A stretch of 14,228 nt of DNA. It comes from Scatosoma sp045577595. Its GTDB lineage: Bacteria; Bacillota; Clostridia; Christensenellales; Borkfalkiaceae. Below are positions 1-7,186 of this stretch, piece after piece. Positions within the stretch are counted from its first letter, which is position 1; every line of letters begins with the position of its first letter. A model generated the notes under the pieces. The model was not told the origin of the DNA. It saw nothing but the letters and a program-made list of their open reading frames with translations, and made no database searches. Where the stretch lies: the NCBI GenBank assembly GCA_045577595.1, contig JAZNIR010000017.1, forward strand, positions 1 to 14,228. Reading direction: 5' to 3'. The position numbers and the translations under genes were made by a program.

Positions 1-994
1 AATGAATGCGATCCTTCTGGAAAAGATTCGTACGCACATTATCACGATATTTATTCCAGTTATTCGCCAACTTTTTCGGTGTGAGGACAAGGATATTCTT
101 ATTGCGCGATGCGTAATATTTCATCACGGCAAGCGCCGTAAACGTTTTTCCTAAACCAACGGAATCCGCCAAAATACAACCGTTATATTTTTCAAGTTTT
201 TGGATAACGCCTATTGCACCGTCGCGCTGGAAATGATAAAGTTTTTGCCAAACGAGCGAGTTCTTAAAGCCCGTACCTTCGTTTGGAAGAAAATCCTCGG
301 ACATGATATCGTCAAGAAATTCGCTAAAAATGTTATAAAGAGTTACGAAGTAAATAAATTCGGGTGAATTATTTACATAAACGGAGGATATGTAATCGAC
401 ATTCGACTGCGTTACATCCTCTACTTTCGCGTTGTCATCCCATACGTTTTTGAATTGGTTGAAGAAATATTTTGAAAATCCCTCTTCGTCAATCTTCGTA
501 ATGCCTTGATAAAGCATATCGTTTTTCTCATAGCCTAAATCCGCCGACGTAAATCCAGAAATGGGTGTATAGGTCACTTTTTTATCCGCATTCTCCACAT
601 GGATAAAAGATTGTAAGCCGTTTTCAGTAATATTGGATTTGAACTTTACTTTTTGACGAATCCATTCCGCACATTCTCTCGCTATTACTTTTTGCGTGAG
701 TTGATTTCGAAGTCGAATTTCAAATTCCGTTCCATAAAGAGAATTCTCGCTAAGATGTTTGGGGATATAATATTCCCGTGTTTCCTTTTTGATATTATCT
801 TTTACGCCTTTACTAACAAAAGTTGGCGTAGGAAAAATGAACTGTAATTCCGCTATATTTGATAATTCTTCTTTCAGTGCCTCAAAAGCGTAAATGGAAA
901 AGTAAGATGCAACCATTTTTATCCTCGCATCTTTCTTTATTGTCCGTCTTAAATCGTCGCCTAAAAGTTTGGATTTATTATCAATGAGTTCCAT
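1..994 (-). CDS. SNF2/DEAD-type helicase with PLD-like N-terminal region, 3' part outside the window
   Basis: An uninterrupted reading frame of 331 codons starts at ATG 994-992 and runs off the left edge, so only the N-terminal part of a protein that is usually about 1,000 residues is visible. The start is set by a GGGAG ribosome binding site 8 nt upstream. Residues 250-313 show a superfamily 2 helicase core: a Q-like motif LYHFQRDGA (252-260), Walker A in LADSVGLGKT (275-284) and motif Ia VLTPKKLANNW (303-313). The first ~170 residues, including YGTEFEIRLRNQLTQK near 87-102, match from memory the N-terminal region of a gut-bacterial helicase family annotated as phospholipase D-like plus helicase. 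No HxK(x4)D catalytic motif is visible, so nuclease activity is not supported. Such proteins are assigned to DNA or RNA remodelling, sometimes in defence loci, but the role here is unknown. Its own promoter lies upstream. Confidence 0.85.
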   Translation of the reverse strand, partial: MELIDNKSKLLGDDLRRTIKKDARIKMVASYFSIYAFEALKEELSNIAELQFIFPTPTFVSKGVKDNIKKETREYYIPKHLSENSLYGTEFEIRLRNQLTQKVIARECAEWIRQKVKFKSNITENGLQSFIHVENADKKVTYTPISGFTSADLGYEKNDMLYQGITKIDEEGFSKYFFNQFKNVWDDNAKVEDVTQSNVDYISSVYVNNSPEFIYFVTLYNIFSEFLDDIMSEDFLPNEGTGFKNSLVWQKLYHFQRDGAIGVIQKLEKYNGCILADSVGLGKTFTALAVMKYYASRNKNILVLTPKKLANNWNKYRDNVRTNLFQKDRIH

Positions 995-1107
995 ACTTTC
1001 TTCTCCCACCTTCTTTCGGTTAATTTTTCCCCATTCTCCACGTTGTATCAATAAGTTTATTTGGTTCCAGCTTCGTTTTTCCTTTTGAATTTTCTTGTGT
1101 TTTTGCT

Positions 1108-1116
1108 ATTATACCA
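1108..1116 (-). promoter_or_regulatory. Extended -10 promoter of the helicase gene
   Basis: Read on the minus strand this is TGGTATAAT, a perfect TATAAT with the TGn extension. It lies about 115 nt upstream of the helicase ATG, giving a leader of roughly 100 nt. No good -35 hexamer sits at 16-18 nt spacing: a TTGACA exists but is 22 nt away, which is too far. The extended -10 may compensate for this. Confidence 0.6.
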
Positions 1117-1125
1117 CACTAAATA

Positions 1126-1140
1126 TGACAATTTCTGTCA
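1126..1140. promoter_or_regulatory. TGACA-N5-TGTCA dyad over the -35 region (possible operator)
   Basis: A perfect 5-bp inverted repeat with a 5-nt centre lies just upstream of the helicase -10 element, where a -35 contact would be expected. Placement over the promoter suggests a repressor or activator site, but short dyads occur by chance in AT-rich DNA. Confidence 0.3.
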
Positions 1141-1158
1141 AGTTTATAAAAATTTTTA

Positions 1159-2454
1159 TTAAAAATCCAAACTATTCATATTCAGTAAAAAATCGTATAA
1201 TCCAATGATATAAACCCCGTATTGATTGTAATGCGGTTTCATAGAATCTTTGACAATAATAATTTTCTTAAACGCGTCATTGATATGCAGTAATGATTTT
1301 TGTTCTTGCGCAATCTTTTCTTCCGAATCTAATGCGTACGAAACTTGAATATAATATCTTTTATCCGACTGATTGCAAACAAAATCCACTTCCGTTTTTT
1401 TCAAAACGCTTTTCCCTTTACCGTTTTGTTCGTATAACTCCACAACCCCTACGTCTACGTTATAGCCGCGCATCACAAGTTCGTTATAAACGATATTTTC
1501 CATAAGGCGCGGAAGTTCTAATTCCCTGAAATTTAATCTCGCATTTCTTAACCCCATATCCGAAAAATAGTATTTAAGCGGCGAGTTAATATATCCCTTG
1601 CCGTTAATATCATAGCGTTTCGGCGTGGAAATTAAAAAGGAATCCGCAAAATACTCGATATATTTTCTTATCGTATCTGGATGAATTTTTACGTGTTTGA
1701 CAGAAGCAAACGTATTTGCCAGCTTGGTTGGATTAGTCAGCGAGCCAATAGAAGACGATAAGAAATCAAGTAGCTCTCCCAATTCGTTGGTGTTCACCAC
1801 CTTATTTCTTTCAATTATGTCTTTCAAATACGTTTCCGCGAATATACTATTGAGATATTTCACTTTATCGGCATCTGACGAAAATTCATATACCTGCGGA
1901 AGTCCGCCGTACACCGCATATTCGTTATACGCCTCTTCCTTAGATTTGCCGAACGCCTCAAAATATTCTTTGAACGACAACGGATTCACGTGAATTTGCC
2001 AACCACGTCCTCTAAATTCAGTAATCACGTCTTTAGACAAGAATTTTGCATTACTTCCCGTTACGTAAACGTCCAAATTGCTTTTCCTGAGATACCCGTT
2101 TAAGACCGTTTCAAAGGAATCCAACAACTGAATTTCATCAAGAAGAATATAATACGTTTTATTGTCAATAATTTTGCTCTTAATATAATTGTTAAATTTA
2201 ACGGGGTCAACTTTGCGTTTTCTAAGATTCAACTCCAACAAATCTTCCCCGATTAAATCCAAATAATCTTGAGAATCGAAAGCAAATTTTATAATATGCT
2301 CGCAGTCAACGCCTATATCCGTTAAATGCTTATAAAACAACTCAAAAAGCAAAAACGATTTACCGGAACGTCTAAGTCCCGTAATCACTTTAATCATACC
2401 ATTGTGTTTCGCATTGATTAATTGCTGTAAATAATAATCTCTATTGATAATCAT
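1159..2454 (-). CDS. AAA ATPase, AAA_14/DUF4143 family
   Basis: Complete 431-residue protein, the normal length for this family. Walker A is GLRRSGKS (26-33), Walker B is LLDEIQ (104-109), a sensor-like VTGSN is at 131-135, and the RGRGW segment at 148-152 is typical. Residues about 200-430 form the DUF4143 part, which ends in a restriction-nuclease-like fold: NELVMRGYNV (335-344), TEVDFVC (364-370) and YYIQVSY (377-383). In the last motif the catalytic lysine of the usual (E/Q)xK is replaced, so cleavage activity is doubtful. Members are very common in gut bacteria and archaea, and their role is not established. The start at 2454 has a GAGG ribosome binding site 8 nt upstream (2463-2466). 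It is monocistronic by layout: promoter upstream, and the next gene has its own promoter. Confidence 0.9.
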   Translation of the reverse strand: MIINRDYYLQQLINAKHNGMIKVITGLRRSGKSFLLFELFYKHLTDIGVDCEHIIKFAFDSQDYLDLIGEDLLELNLRKRKVDPVKFNNYIKSKIIDNKTYYILLDEIQLLDSFETVLNGYLRKSNLDVYVTGSNAKFLSKDVITEFRGRGWQIHVNPLSFKEYFEAFGKSKEEAYNEYAVYGGLPQVYEFSSDADKVKYLNSIFAETYLKDIIERNKVVNTNELGELLDFLSSSIGSLTNPTKLANTFASVKHVKIHPDTIRKYIEYFADSFLISTPKRYDINGKGYINSPLKYYFSDMGLRNARLNFRELELPRLMENIVYNELVMRGYNVDVGVVELYEQNGKGKSVLKKTEVDFVCNQSDKRYYIQVSYALDSEEKIAQEQKSLLHINDAFKKIIIVKDSMKPHYNQYGVYIIGLYDFLLNMNSLDF

Positions 2455-2468
2455 TTTTTACGCCTCGC

Positions 2469-2491
2469 AAGTTATTTTTTGGGTTAACCCA
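2469..2491. repeat. 23-bp palindrome-containing repeat, copy 1 (ATPase leader)
   Basis: AAGTTATTTTTTGGG followed by TTAACCCA. The core GGGTTAACCC (2481-2490) is a perfect 10-bp palindrome. It lies between the predicted -10 element and the ATPase ribosome binding site. It matches the copy at 2556-2578 at 21 of 23 positions. Confidence 0.6.
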
Positions 2492-2507
2492 CCATTCGAC
2501 CAATAAT

Positions 2508-2536
2508 ATTTTAACACAAAAAAACAAAACAAGCAA
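2508..2536 (-). promoter_or_regulatory. Probable promoter of the ATPase gene
   Basis: On the minus strand, TTGCTT (2531-2536) and TAAAAT (2508-2513) are separated by exactly 17 nt. The -10 matches the consensus at 5 of 6 positions and the -35 at 3 of 6. It lies 54 nt upstream of the ATPase start codon and between two near-identical palindromic repeats. Confidence 0.45.
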
Positions 2537-2555
2537 CTATTTGAAGGTTATTTAT

Positions 2556-2578
2556 AAGTTATTTTTTGGGCAAACCCA
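2556..2578. repeat. 23-bp palindrome-containing repeat, copy 2 (upstream of ATPase promoter)
   Basis: AAGTTATTTTTTGGG followed by CAAACCCA, in direct orientation relative to copy 1. The two differences fall in the palindrome core, leaving GGG-CAAA-CCC. It lies about 20 bp upstream of the predicted -35 element, and the two cores are 87 bp apart, centre to centre. Confidence 0.6.
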
Positions 2579-2623
2579 GAAAAATGCTAATGGATTTGAT
2601 TTTTCAACCGTTTTTATGGATAA

Positions 2624-2679
2624 AAAATTCACTCTTTTACGCCAAAATTTTAGAAAAGTGGCTAAAAAGAGTGAATTTT
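2624..2679. repeat. 15-bp inverted repeat capable of a long hairpin
   Basis: Arms AAAATTCACTCTTTT (2624-2638) and AAAAGAGTGAATTTT (2665-2679) are perfect reverse complements separated by 26 nt. Inside the loop, GCCA (2641-2644) and TGGC (2659-2662) can extend the stem. No U-run follows on either strand, so it does not look like a terminator. It may be a small mobile-element remnant, a dispersed intergenic repeat or a structured RNA; the sequence alone does not decide. Confidence 0.55.
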
Positions 2680-2847
2680 ATCGTGGGGAAATCGGGGGAA
2701 AGTGTGATTTAGTAGCAAAATCGGGGTTGTACGCGGATTGTATGTTTTGGGGCTTTTTGATAGGTCTTTTGCGCAAAATCGCCCCGCTTTCGCACTTTTT
2801 ACCGCCTTGTAAATTTGCTTAAATTAGCCAAACGGCCACCTTTTCAC

Positions 2848-2887
2848 AAAAAAAACCGCGCAAACGTTATCATTCCCCTTGCGCGGT
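2848..2887 (-). terminator. Rho-independent terminator of the glycan operon
   Basis: On the minus strand a 9-bp GC-rich stem, ACCGCGCAA (2887-2879) with TTGCGCGGT (2863-2855), encloses a 15-nt loop and is followed by an unbroken run of eight T residues. It begins about 60 nt after the stop codon of the lyase gene and marks the operon's 3' end. Confidence 0.9.
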
Positions 2888-2947
2888 GTTTTCGTATTTT
2901 CTATATATTCTCTCGCCAAAACATTTTACGTATCCATCGTTGAAAAC

Positions 2948-3817
2948 TTATTTGTTTTCTTCGTAGAATTTTTTCAAAAGGGCTTTGTCGCCGTCCGAAA
3001 GCGGTGTAAACGGCTGACGGGCGTTGGACGAAATTTCCAAACCTTGCAACGTCATCATATATTTCGTTGCGGCAATCAAATTCCCCACCGAAAGGATAGC
3101 GTCTACCATACCGTTGATTTTATGCACGAGCGCAAGCGCTTCCGCGTTTTTGCCCGCTTTAAACAGCTTTTTACAAGCAATCAGTTTATCTGCGTTGAAA
3201 TTGTAGGTAAGCCCGATTGCGCCGTGCGCGCCCACCGCTTGACCGCATATAAACATTTCGTCCGAGCCCGTGTAAAATTCCACGTTCGGACAAGCGGTAA
3301 TCAGTCGTTCGAGCATATAATAATCGCACCCCGTATATTTAACGGCGGTGATTTTTTCGTCGTTTAAAATTTCTTTAATTTCCTTAAACGTGTACGAACG
3401 AGCTTGCGCCGCGCTGTACATCATTAAGTTTAATTTGGTTGCGTGCGCGATTTGGTGAAAGTATTCTTTCACTTGCGCAAACGTATATCCAAAATAGTAA
3501 GGTGCAACGGCTGAAAGCATACATGCCCCCGCCTTTTCGGCGTGTTTAGCAAGCTCCACCGCGTCTTTCGTACTCGTCGAGCCAACGTGCGCAATCACTT
3601 CCGCGTCGCCCGCGTTTGCGATAATCACTTCCAAACAACGTTTACGTTCTTCCACCGAAAGCATACAAAATTCGGACGAACCGCCGAGTGCGTAAATGCC
3701 GTCCGCACCGCTTGCAAGCACGAATTTCGTCGCCTTTGCCAAGCCGTCGTAATCCACTTCTCCGTTTTCGCAAAAGGGCGTAATAAGCGGTACGTAAATA
3801 CCCGTTTTTTCTTTCAT
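2948..3817 (-). CDS. Dihydrodipicolinate synthase / N-acetylneuraminate lyase family aldolase
   Basis: A 289-residue cytoplasmic class I aldolase, the usual length for the family. The start at 3817 is chosen because GGAG lies 9 nt upstream; a longer frame would begin at a GTG inside a hairpin arm with no binding site. The Schiff-base lysine is K160 in ITAVKYTG and the catalytic tyrosine is Y134 in LMMYSA. The segments AHVGSTST (76-83), SAVAPYYFGYTF (102-113) and TGSDEMF (183-189) resemble N-acetylneuraminate lyase more than lysine-pathway DapA. The carboxylate-binding loop, normally G(S/T)TGE, reads GGSSE (45-49), so substrate choice is uncertain. Last gene of the probable operon, 116 nt after the preceding gene and followed by a strong terminator. 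Beside a hexosaminidase, a role in sialic acid or related sugar-acid breakdown is the best guess; other 2-keto-acid aldol substrates remain possible. Confidence 0.85.
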   Translation of the reverse strand: MKEKTGIYVPLITPFCENGEVDYDGLAKATKFVLASGADGIYALGGSSEFCMLSVEERKRCLEVIIANAGDAEVIAHVGSTSTKDAVELAKHAEKAGACMLSAVAPYYFGYTFAQVKEYFHQIAHATKLNLMMYSAAQARSYTFKEIKEILNDEKITAVKYTGCDYYMLERLITACPNVEFYTGSDEMFICGQAVGAHGAIGLTYNFNADKLIACKKLFKAGKNAEALALVHKINGMVDAILSVGNLIAATKYMMTLQGLEISSNARQPFTPLSDGDKALLKKFYEENK

Positions 3818-3853
3818 AATATTTCTCTCCAATGTTAAGTTGATTTTTTTAAT

Positions 3854-3897
3854 CGGGAATATTCCCGCCACGCGGTAAGGCGTGGCGGGTGTTCCCG
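3854..3897 (-). promoter_or_regulatory. Long intercistronic hairpin before the lyase gene
   Basis: A perfect 10-bp GC-rich stem, CCCGCCACGC (3864-3873) with GCGTGGCGGG (3880-3889), has a 6-nt loop. It is extended by outer arms CGGGAA (3854-3859) and TTCCCG (3892-3897) across a small internal loop. No T-run follows in the direction of transcription, so it is not a standard terminator. Likely roles are mRNA processing, protection of the upstream message, or attenuation that lowers lyase expression. Confidence 0.6.
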
Positions 3898-3899
3898 TT

Positions 3900-3922
3900 G
3901 AAAACCGTTTAAAAGGGTTTTC
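3900..3922 (-). promoter_or_regulatory. Second small hairpin 3' of the surface-protein gene
   Basis: Arms GAAAACC (3900-3906) and GGTTTTC (3916-3922) form a perfect 7-bp stem with a 9-nt loop, starting 11 nt after the stop codon of the 1017-residue protein. It precedes the longer hairpin in the transcript. No T-run follows. Confidence 0.4.
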
Positions 3923-3933
3923 TGTTTTTCGGA

Positions 3934-6900
3934 TTATTCAGCCGAAAGGTCGTTAAACGTAACGCCGAAGAAGTCTTGCGTCGTTACAGCCGTGTTCGTT
4001 CCATTCGTAACCGGTCTGTATTCCGGCGTAACGCCGAGCATCGTTGCCGAGTTGACTACGTTGTTATAGAATTGCCAGTTTTCACGAATTAACGTCGCTA
4101 AATAAAGCGGGAAATTACCAGCCGTAGCATTCTTTTCTACGTTAAACGTACAACCGTAAAGTTTGCAACCAGGCGCCATCCAGCTGAAAACGGCATTCTT
4201 GTGCGTTGCATCACCGCCACCGTACGTCAAATTCATCGTTACGTTATACATAGCAAAACCTTGAGGAACCAGCACGATACCCGTGGCATTACCACCACTA
4301 GCTCTATCCATACTTCCGGTAAACGTAACATCGCGAATCGTCATCGCACCGTAAGCCGTTGCAAACAAGGATTGAGAACCTAACACACGGAAATCTTTAA
4401 TTTCGAAGCCGTTACCGTCGAAAATACCGTCGAACTTCGTGCCGTTGTCCCAAGCTTGTGTGATGCCAGCCGTACCGAAGTCGATATCGTTTGCAAGAAT
4501 GTATTTATTCGTGCCGTTGACGTCGGTATTAAGAACGTATCCGCTTGTCGAACCAAACGTTTTTGCCGTCGTTCCGGAAATTACGATATAACCGGTGTAA
4601 TCGGTGCTTTGTACGCGGTAGCTTGCCACCGTCTTACCGTCCTTCACGCCGTAAACGTAGGTGGTTTCAGGCATTATCGCGCCACCCGATACGGGCACGA
4701 TTGCGCCGTTTTCCACTTTGGCAATCGCTTCGTTTGCGGAAACGTAGGAAACGCCTTCTTCTACGGGCAACGTAAAGCTTGCTTGTTGTTTACCGCCTTG
4801 CGCCGTTTCGGGCAAGTTGTAGCCAAGATATACGTCGTTTAAGTAGCCTTTGAATGCATTCGGGAATTTCGCCATAGCGCTCGTATCTGCAAGAAGCGCT
4901 TCTTTCGTTGTATAAGCGGATACGCCGTTCATTACGTTGGTCGTAATTGCCGTATTCACGCCGTCAGTATTCGTCTTACCCGCAGGATTTGCCGTCATCG
5001 AAACCGAATAACAGTTTTTAAATACGCCGTTCGTTAATTGCGAAACGAGCGTACCGAACACCGTCGTCGTTCTGTTTTCCACTACTGCCACTACGTTTTC
5101 CATCGTACCGTTGTTATACACGACGAGACCATTTTGACGCCCTAAATCCGCACTAGAACCACCAACTACAACGCCTTCCATATATACGTTGATAATTCTG
5201 CCTAAATTATACCCGAAAATACCTACACCGTTGGTAATGTTGCCTTCAATCTTAACGTTTAAGAACGCCAAATCGTGTATATAAGCACTACCGTTTAAAC
5301 CGTCTCTAAACAATCTACAGTTGTTGCTTACCGTTCCGTTGTCCGCGTAATTTTTCATCGCCGTACTGATATTGATATTTTTAAGCGCATAACCGTTGCC
5401 GTCGAATTCCGCGTTATACGCGCCAGAAGCCATTTGGAACGCGGTGTTTTCAAAGTCGATATCGTTTGCCAAAATTACTTTATCCGATACCGATTGAAGT
5501 CTGCAATCTGCAAGCGTACGGATAATTCTAAACTCACTAATATCGCGAATGGTAACCGTCTTTTGCGACAACGTCGTGCCGTTTACGACTACGGAAACAA
5601 CGCCGTTGGTAGAACCGTTGGTTTTTACGGTGTTGCCTTCAATCGTAAGGCTTTCGCTTACTGCGTATTCCCAATTATCGTACGCTACGCCGTTTGCCAT
5701 AACGTTGGGCGCTGCAAGCGTGTAGGTGTTATCCAAGCCTTGTTCGTCGGTTTCGTGATATTTAAGCGCTACGGACGATTTTGCTTCTTCCCACTCTATC
5801 GTAAGCCACATTGCGTTAATCGTTACGTCCGCGTCGCCCATTACAACTGCGTCCGCTTTGTTTGCTTCGGTGTATTCGTTGCCGAAATACCATCCGCCGA
5901 ACGTTTCGCCCGCTTTCGTCGTTTCCGCGTCTACCGTATACGTTGCGCCGTATTTAACGGGTACGCTTGCCACCGCCGAACCGCCGTTGGTTTCGAATAC
6001 GACGTTATGTACGTTTCTCGTATAGTAGAGTTTTAACGTGCTCTTGCCGTCTGCAAGCGCGTTCGTTACGACGTTTTGCGTGCCTGCCACCGTCGTATCT
6101 ACCGTAAAGCCTTCGTACGTGTTTGCCGTTGCCGTTGCCATTTGGTTTACTTTCGCCGTTTGCGTGGTGGTTTCTTTGAGTTCGTAATCACCGTCAAGCG
6201 TTTCTTGATAATGTTCTACGGAAACGGTGGTGTCCATCGTCGACGCACCGTCTACGTACGCTTGCAAAAGGGTGATTTGCGCATCCGTGAAATCTTCGGG
6301 GGTTGCAAGCGCCGTTTGCGCAAGGTACGCCACCGAACACGTGTTGTTGGACGCGTCGTTGCCTGCCCAAGCCGCCCATTCATAGCTTACCGTATCGTCT
6401 TGCGCGGTGTACGAAACGTACGCTCTTCCTACGAATTCGCGCGCGTAGTTGTCGGGGAAGATGTTTTTAATCGTGCCGTGCAAAGCATAGTACGGATTTT
6501 CTTCGGGGCTGGTTAAAATGAGTTCGTCCGAAGTAAAGTTCATAATACGCACGTCGCTACCGTTTGCACCGTTTTCGCCGTCGTATTTCCATTCGCTACC
6601 GTCCCAAGTAGCCCAGTCGTATTTCTTTGCGTCTTCGTCGTCGCTAAACAGCGTGGTGAAGTTTACGCCAAAGTAATCGTCTTCGTAATCGGCGGGGAAT
6701 ATAACCATACCGAACGAAATGTCTTTATAGGTTTTTTCTGGGCCTTCGTTTGCCATTAACGCAACGTAATCGCTATGCGTCATCGTCGCAAGGAAACGAA
6801 CACCGCTTTCTTCTGCATTCGCACGAAGCAACATTTCCGCTTTGTCGTCCATTACGAACGACGCGTTTACTTTGTCGCCTTCGTTTGCGCTTGCTACGGC

Positions 6901-6987
6901 TTTGTCGTTAAACAATGCGCCACCGGCAAAAACCAACGCGCCCATTGCAAAAGACAAGCCTAAAATCGTTGTTTTTTTGAATTTCAT
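3934..6987 (-). CDS. Secreted multidomain surface protein (MucBP-like, InlB B-repeat, beta-helix)
   Basis: 1017 residues. The start at 6987 follows AGGAG by 7 nt; a longer frame to 7101 overlaps the upstream lipoprotein gene and is rejected. Residues 1-34 form a Sec signal peptide (MKFKK, hydrophobic core, likely cleavage after AVASA). Residues about 40-230 are an N-terminal domain seen in clostridial surface proteins, with conserved GVRFLATM, FGMVIFPADY and EFVGRAYVSY. Residues 254-325 resemble MucBP-type strands, and 328-395 an InlB/Flg_new B-repeat (FETNGG...GWYF). Two beta-helix-like blocks each open with ILANDIDF and FDGNG(Y/F) (505-535 and 830-861). There is no LPXTG motif, membrane anchor or dockerin. 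The end reads DFFGVTF-NDLSAE, sharing Asp-Phe-Phe with the two small upstream genes. Probably a surface or released binding protein or adhesin; enzymatic activity in the beta-helix blocks cannot be excluded. Confidence 0.85.
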   Translation of the reverse strand: MKFKKTTILGLSFAMGALVFAGGALFNDKAVASANEGDKVNASFVMDDKAEMLLRANAEESGVRFLATMTHSDYVALMANEGPEKTYKDISFGMVIFPADYEDDYFGVNFTTLFSDDEDAKKYDWATWDGSEWKYDGENGANGSDVRIMNFTSDELILTSPEENPYYALHGTIKNIFPDNYAREFVGRAYVSYTAQDDTVSYEWAAWAGNDASNNTCSVAYLAQTALATPEDFTDAQITLLQAYVDGASTMDTTVSVEHYQETLDGDYELKETTTQTAKVNQMATATANTYEGFTVDTTVAGTQNVVTNALADGKSTLKLYYTRNVHNVVFETNGGSAVASVPVKYGATYTVDAETTKAGETFGGWYFGNEYTEANKADAVVMGDADVTINAMWLTIEWEEAKSSVALKYHETDEQGLDNTYTLAAPNVMANGVAYDNWEYAVSESLTIEGNTVKTNGSTNGVVSVVVNGTTLSQKTVTIRDISEFRIIRTLADCRLQSVSDKVILANDIDFENTAFQMASGAYNAEFDGNGYALKNINISTAMKNYADNGTVSNNCRLFRDGLNGSAYIHDLAFLNVKIEGNITNGVGIFGYNLGRIINVYMEGVVVGGSSADLGRQNGLVVYNNGTMENVVAVVENRTTTVFGTLVSQLTNGVFKNCYSVSMTANPAGKTNTDGVNTAITTNVMNGVSAYTTKEALLADTSAMAKFPNAFKGYLNDVYLGYNLPETAQGGKQQASFTLPVEEGVSYVSANEAIAKVENGAIVPVSGGAIMPETTYVYGVKDGKTVASYRVQSTDYTGYIVISGTTAKTFGSTSGYVLNTDVNGTNKYILANDIDFGTAGITQAWDNGTKFDGIFDGNGFEIKDFRVLGSQSLFATAYGAMTIRDVTFTGSMDRASGGNATGIVLVPQGFAMYNVTMNLTYGGGDATHKNAVFSWMAPGCKLYGCTFNVEKNATAGNFPLYLATLIRENWQFYNNVVNSATMLGVTPEYRPVTNGTNTAVTTQDFFGVTFNDLSAE

Positions 6988-7009
6988 TTTGTTTCTCCTT
7001 TTTTTAATT

Positions 7010-7177
7010 TTAATTCCAAGGTTTTTCTTCGGCGAAGAAATCTTCTTCGTCCATCGGTGCAATAATCGGGGTTTCTGGGGGCGTCGTATCTCCCGCATCA
7101 CCGCTGTTGCACCCTACTGCCGATAACGTTAAACCAAACGTTAACGCTATCATTAAAGTGATAAGTGTCTTTTTCAT
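7010..7177 (-). CDS. Small acidic lipoprotein, 55 residues
   Basis: A 55-codon gene with AGGAGG 5 nt before ATG 7177-7175. MKKTLITLMIALTFGLTLSA forms a signal sequence and SAVGC a lipobox, with the lipidated cysteine at position 23. The mature part is only 33 residues, proline-rich (TTPPETP) then strongly acidic, ending EEDFFAEEKPWN. No known domain is recognised. Its stop lies 22 nt before the start of the 1017-residue surface protein, and its binding site overlaps the stop codon of the 42-residue gene, so the three are almost certainly translated from one message. It could be a tether or partner for the surface protein. Only its size would make it easy to overlook; the start signals are stronger than those of its neighbours. 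Confidence 0.8.
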   Translation of the reverse strand: MKKTLITLMIALTFGLTLSAVGCNSGDAGDTTPPETPIIAPMDEEDFFAEEKPWN

Positions 7178-7186
7178 AACTACCTC

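Larger units (their letters stand above)
2455..2847. other. Non-coding stretch between ATPase start and operon terminator
   Basis: About 390 nt with no gene I can support. It holds the ATPase promoter, two 23-bp repeats, the 15-bp inverted repeat and, further right, a 12-bp palindrome TTTTGCGCAAAA (2767-2778). A plus-strand open frame crosses it from a TTG at 2541 but has no ribosome binding site and reads through the inverted repeat. Confidence 0.6.

Noticed and set aside
653..847. Plus-strand 64-codon frame
   Set aside because: Lies wholly opposite the intact helicase reading frame and has no binding site.
1131..1141. TTGACA as -35 of the helicase promoter
   Set aside because: Spacing to TATAAT is 22 nt, too long for a standard promoter; the extended -10 is the better explanation.
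1146..1159. ATAAAAATTTTTAT palindrome after the ATPase stop as a terminator
   Set aside because: The stem has no G or C and would be very unstable; likely an AT-rich coincidence.
2541..2822. Plus-strand 93-codon frame from a TTG
   Set aside because: No ribosome binding site, reads through the inverted repeat, cysteine- and phenylalanine-rich composition with no recognisable domain.
3818..3871. N-terminal extension of the lyase by 18 codons
   Set aside because: The alternative start is a GTG inside a hairpin arm without a binding site; GGAG is well placed for 3817 and family length fits.
3864..3889. Hairpin before the lyase gene as a Rho-independent terminator
   Set aside because: No T-run follows on the minus strand or the plus strand.
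6988..7101. N-terminal extension of the 1017-residue protein by 38 codons
   Set aside because: It would bury the signal peptide and overlap the lipoprotein gene; AGGAG lies 7 nt before the ATG at 6987.
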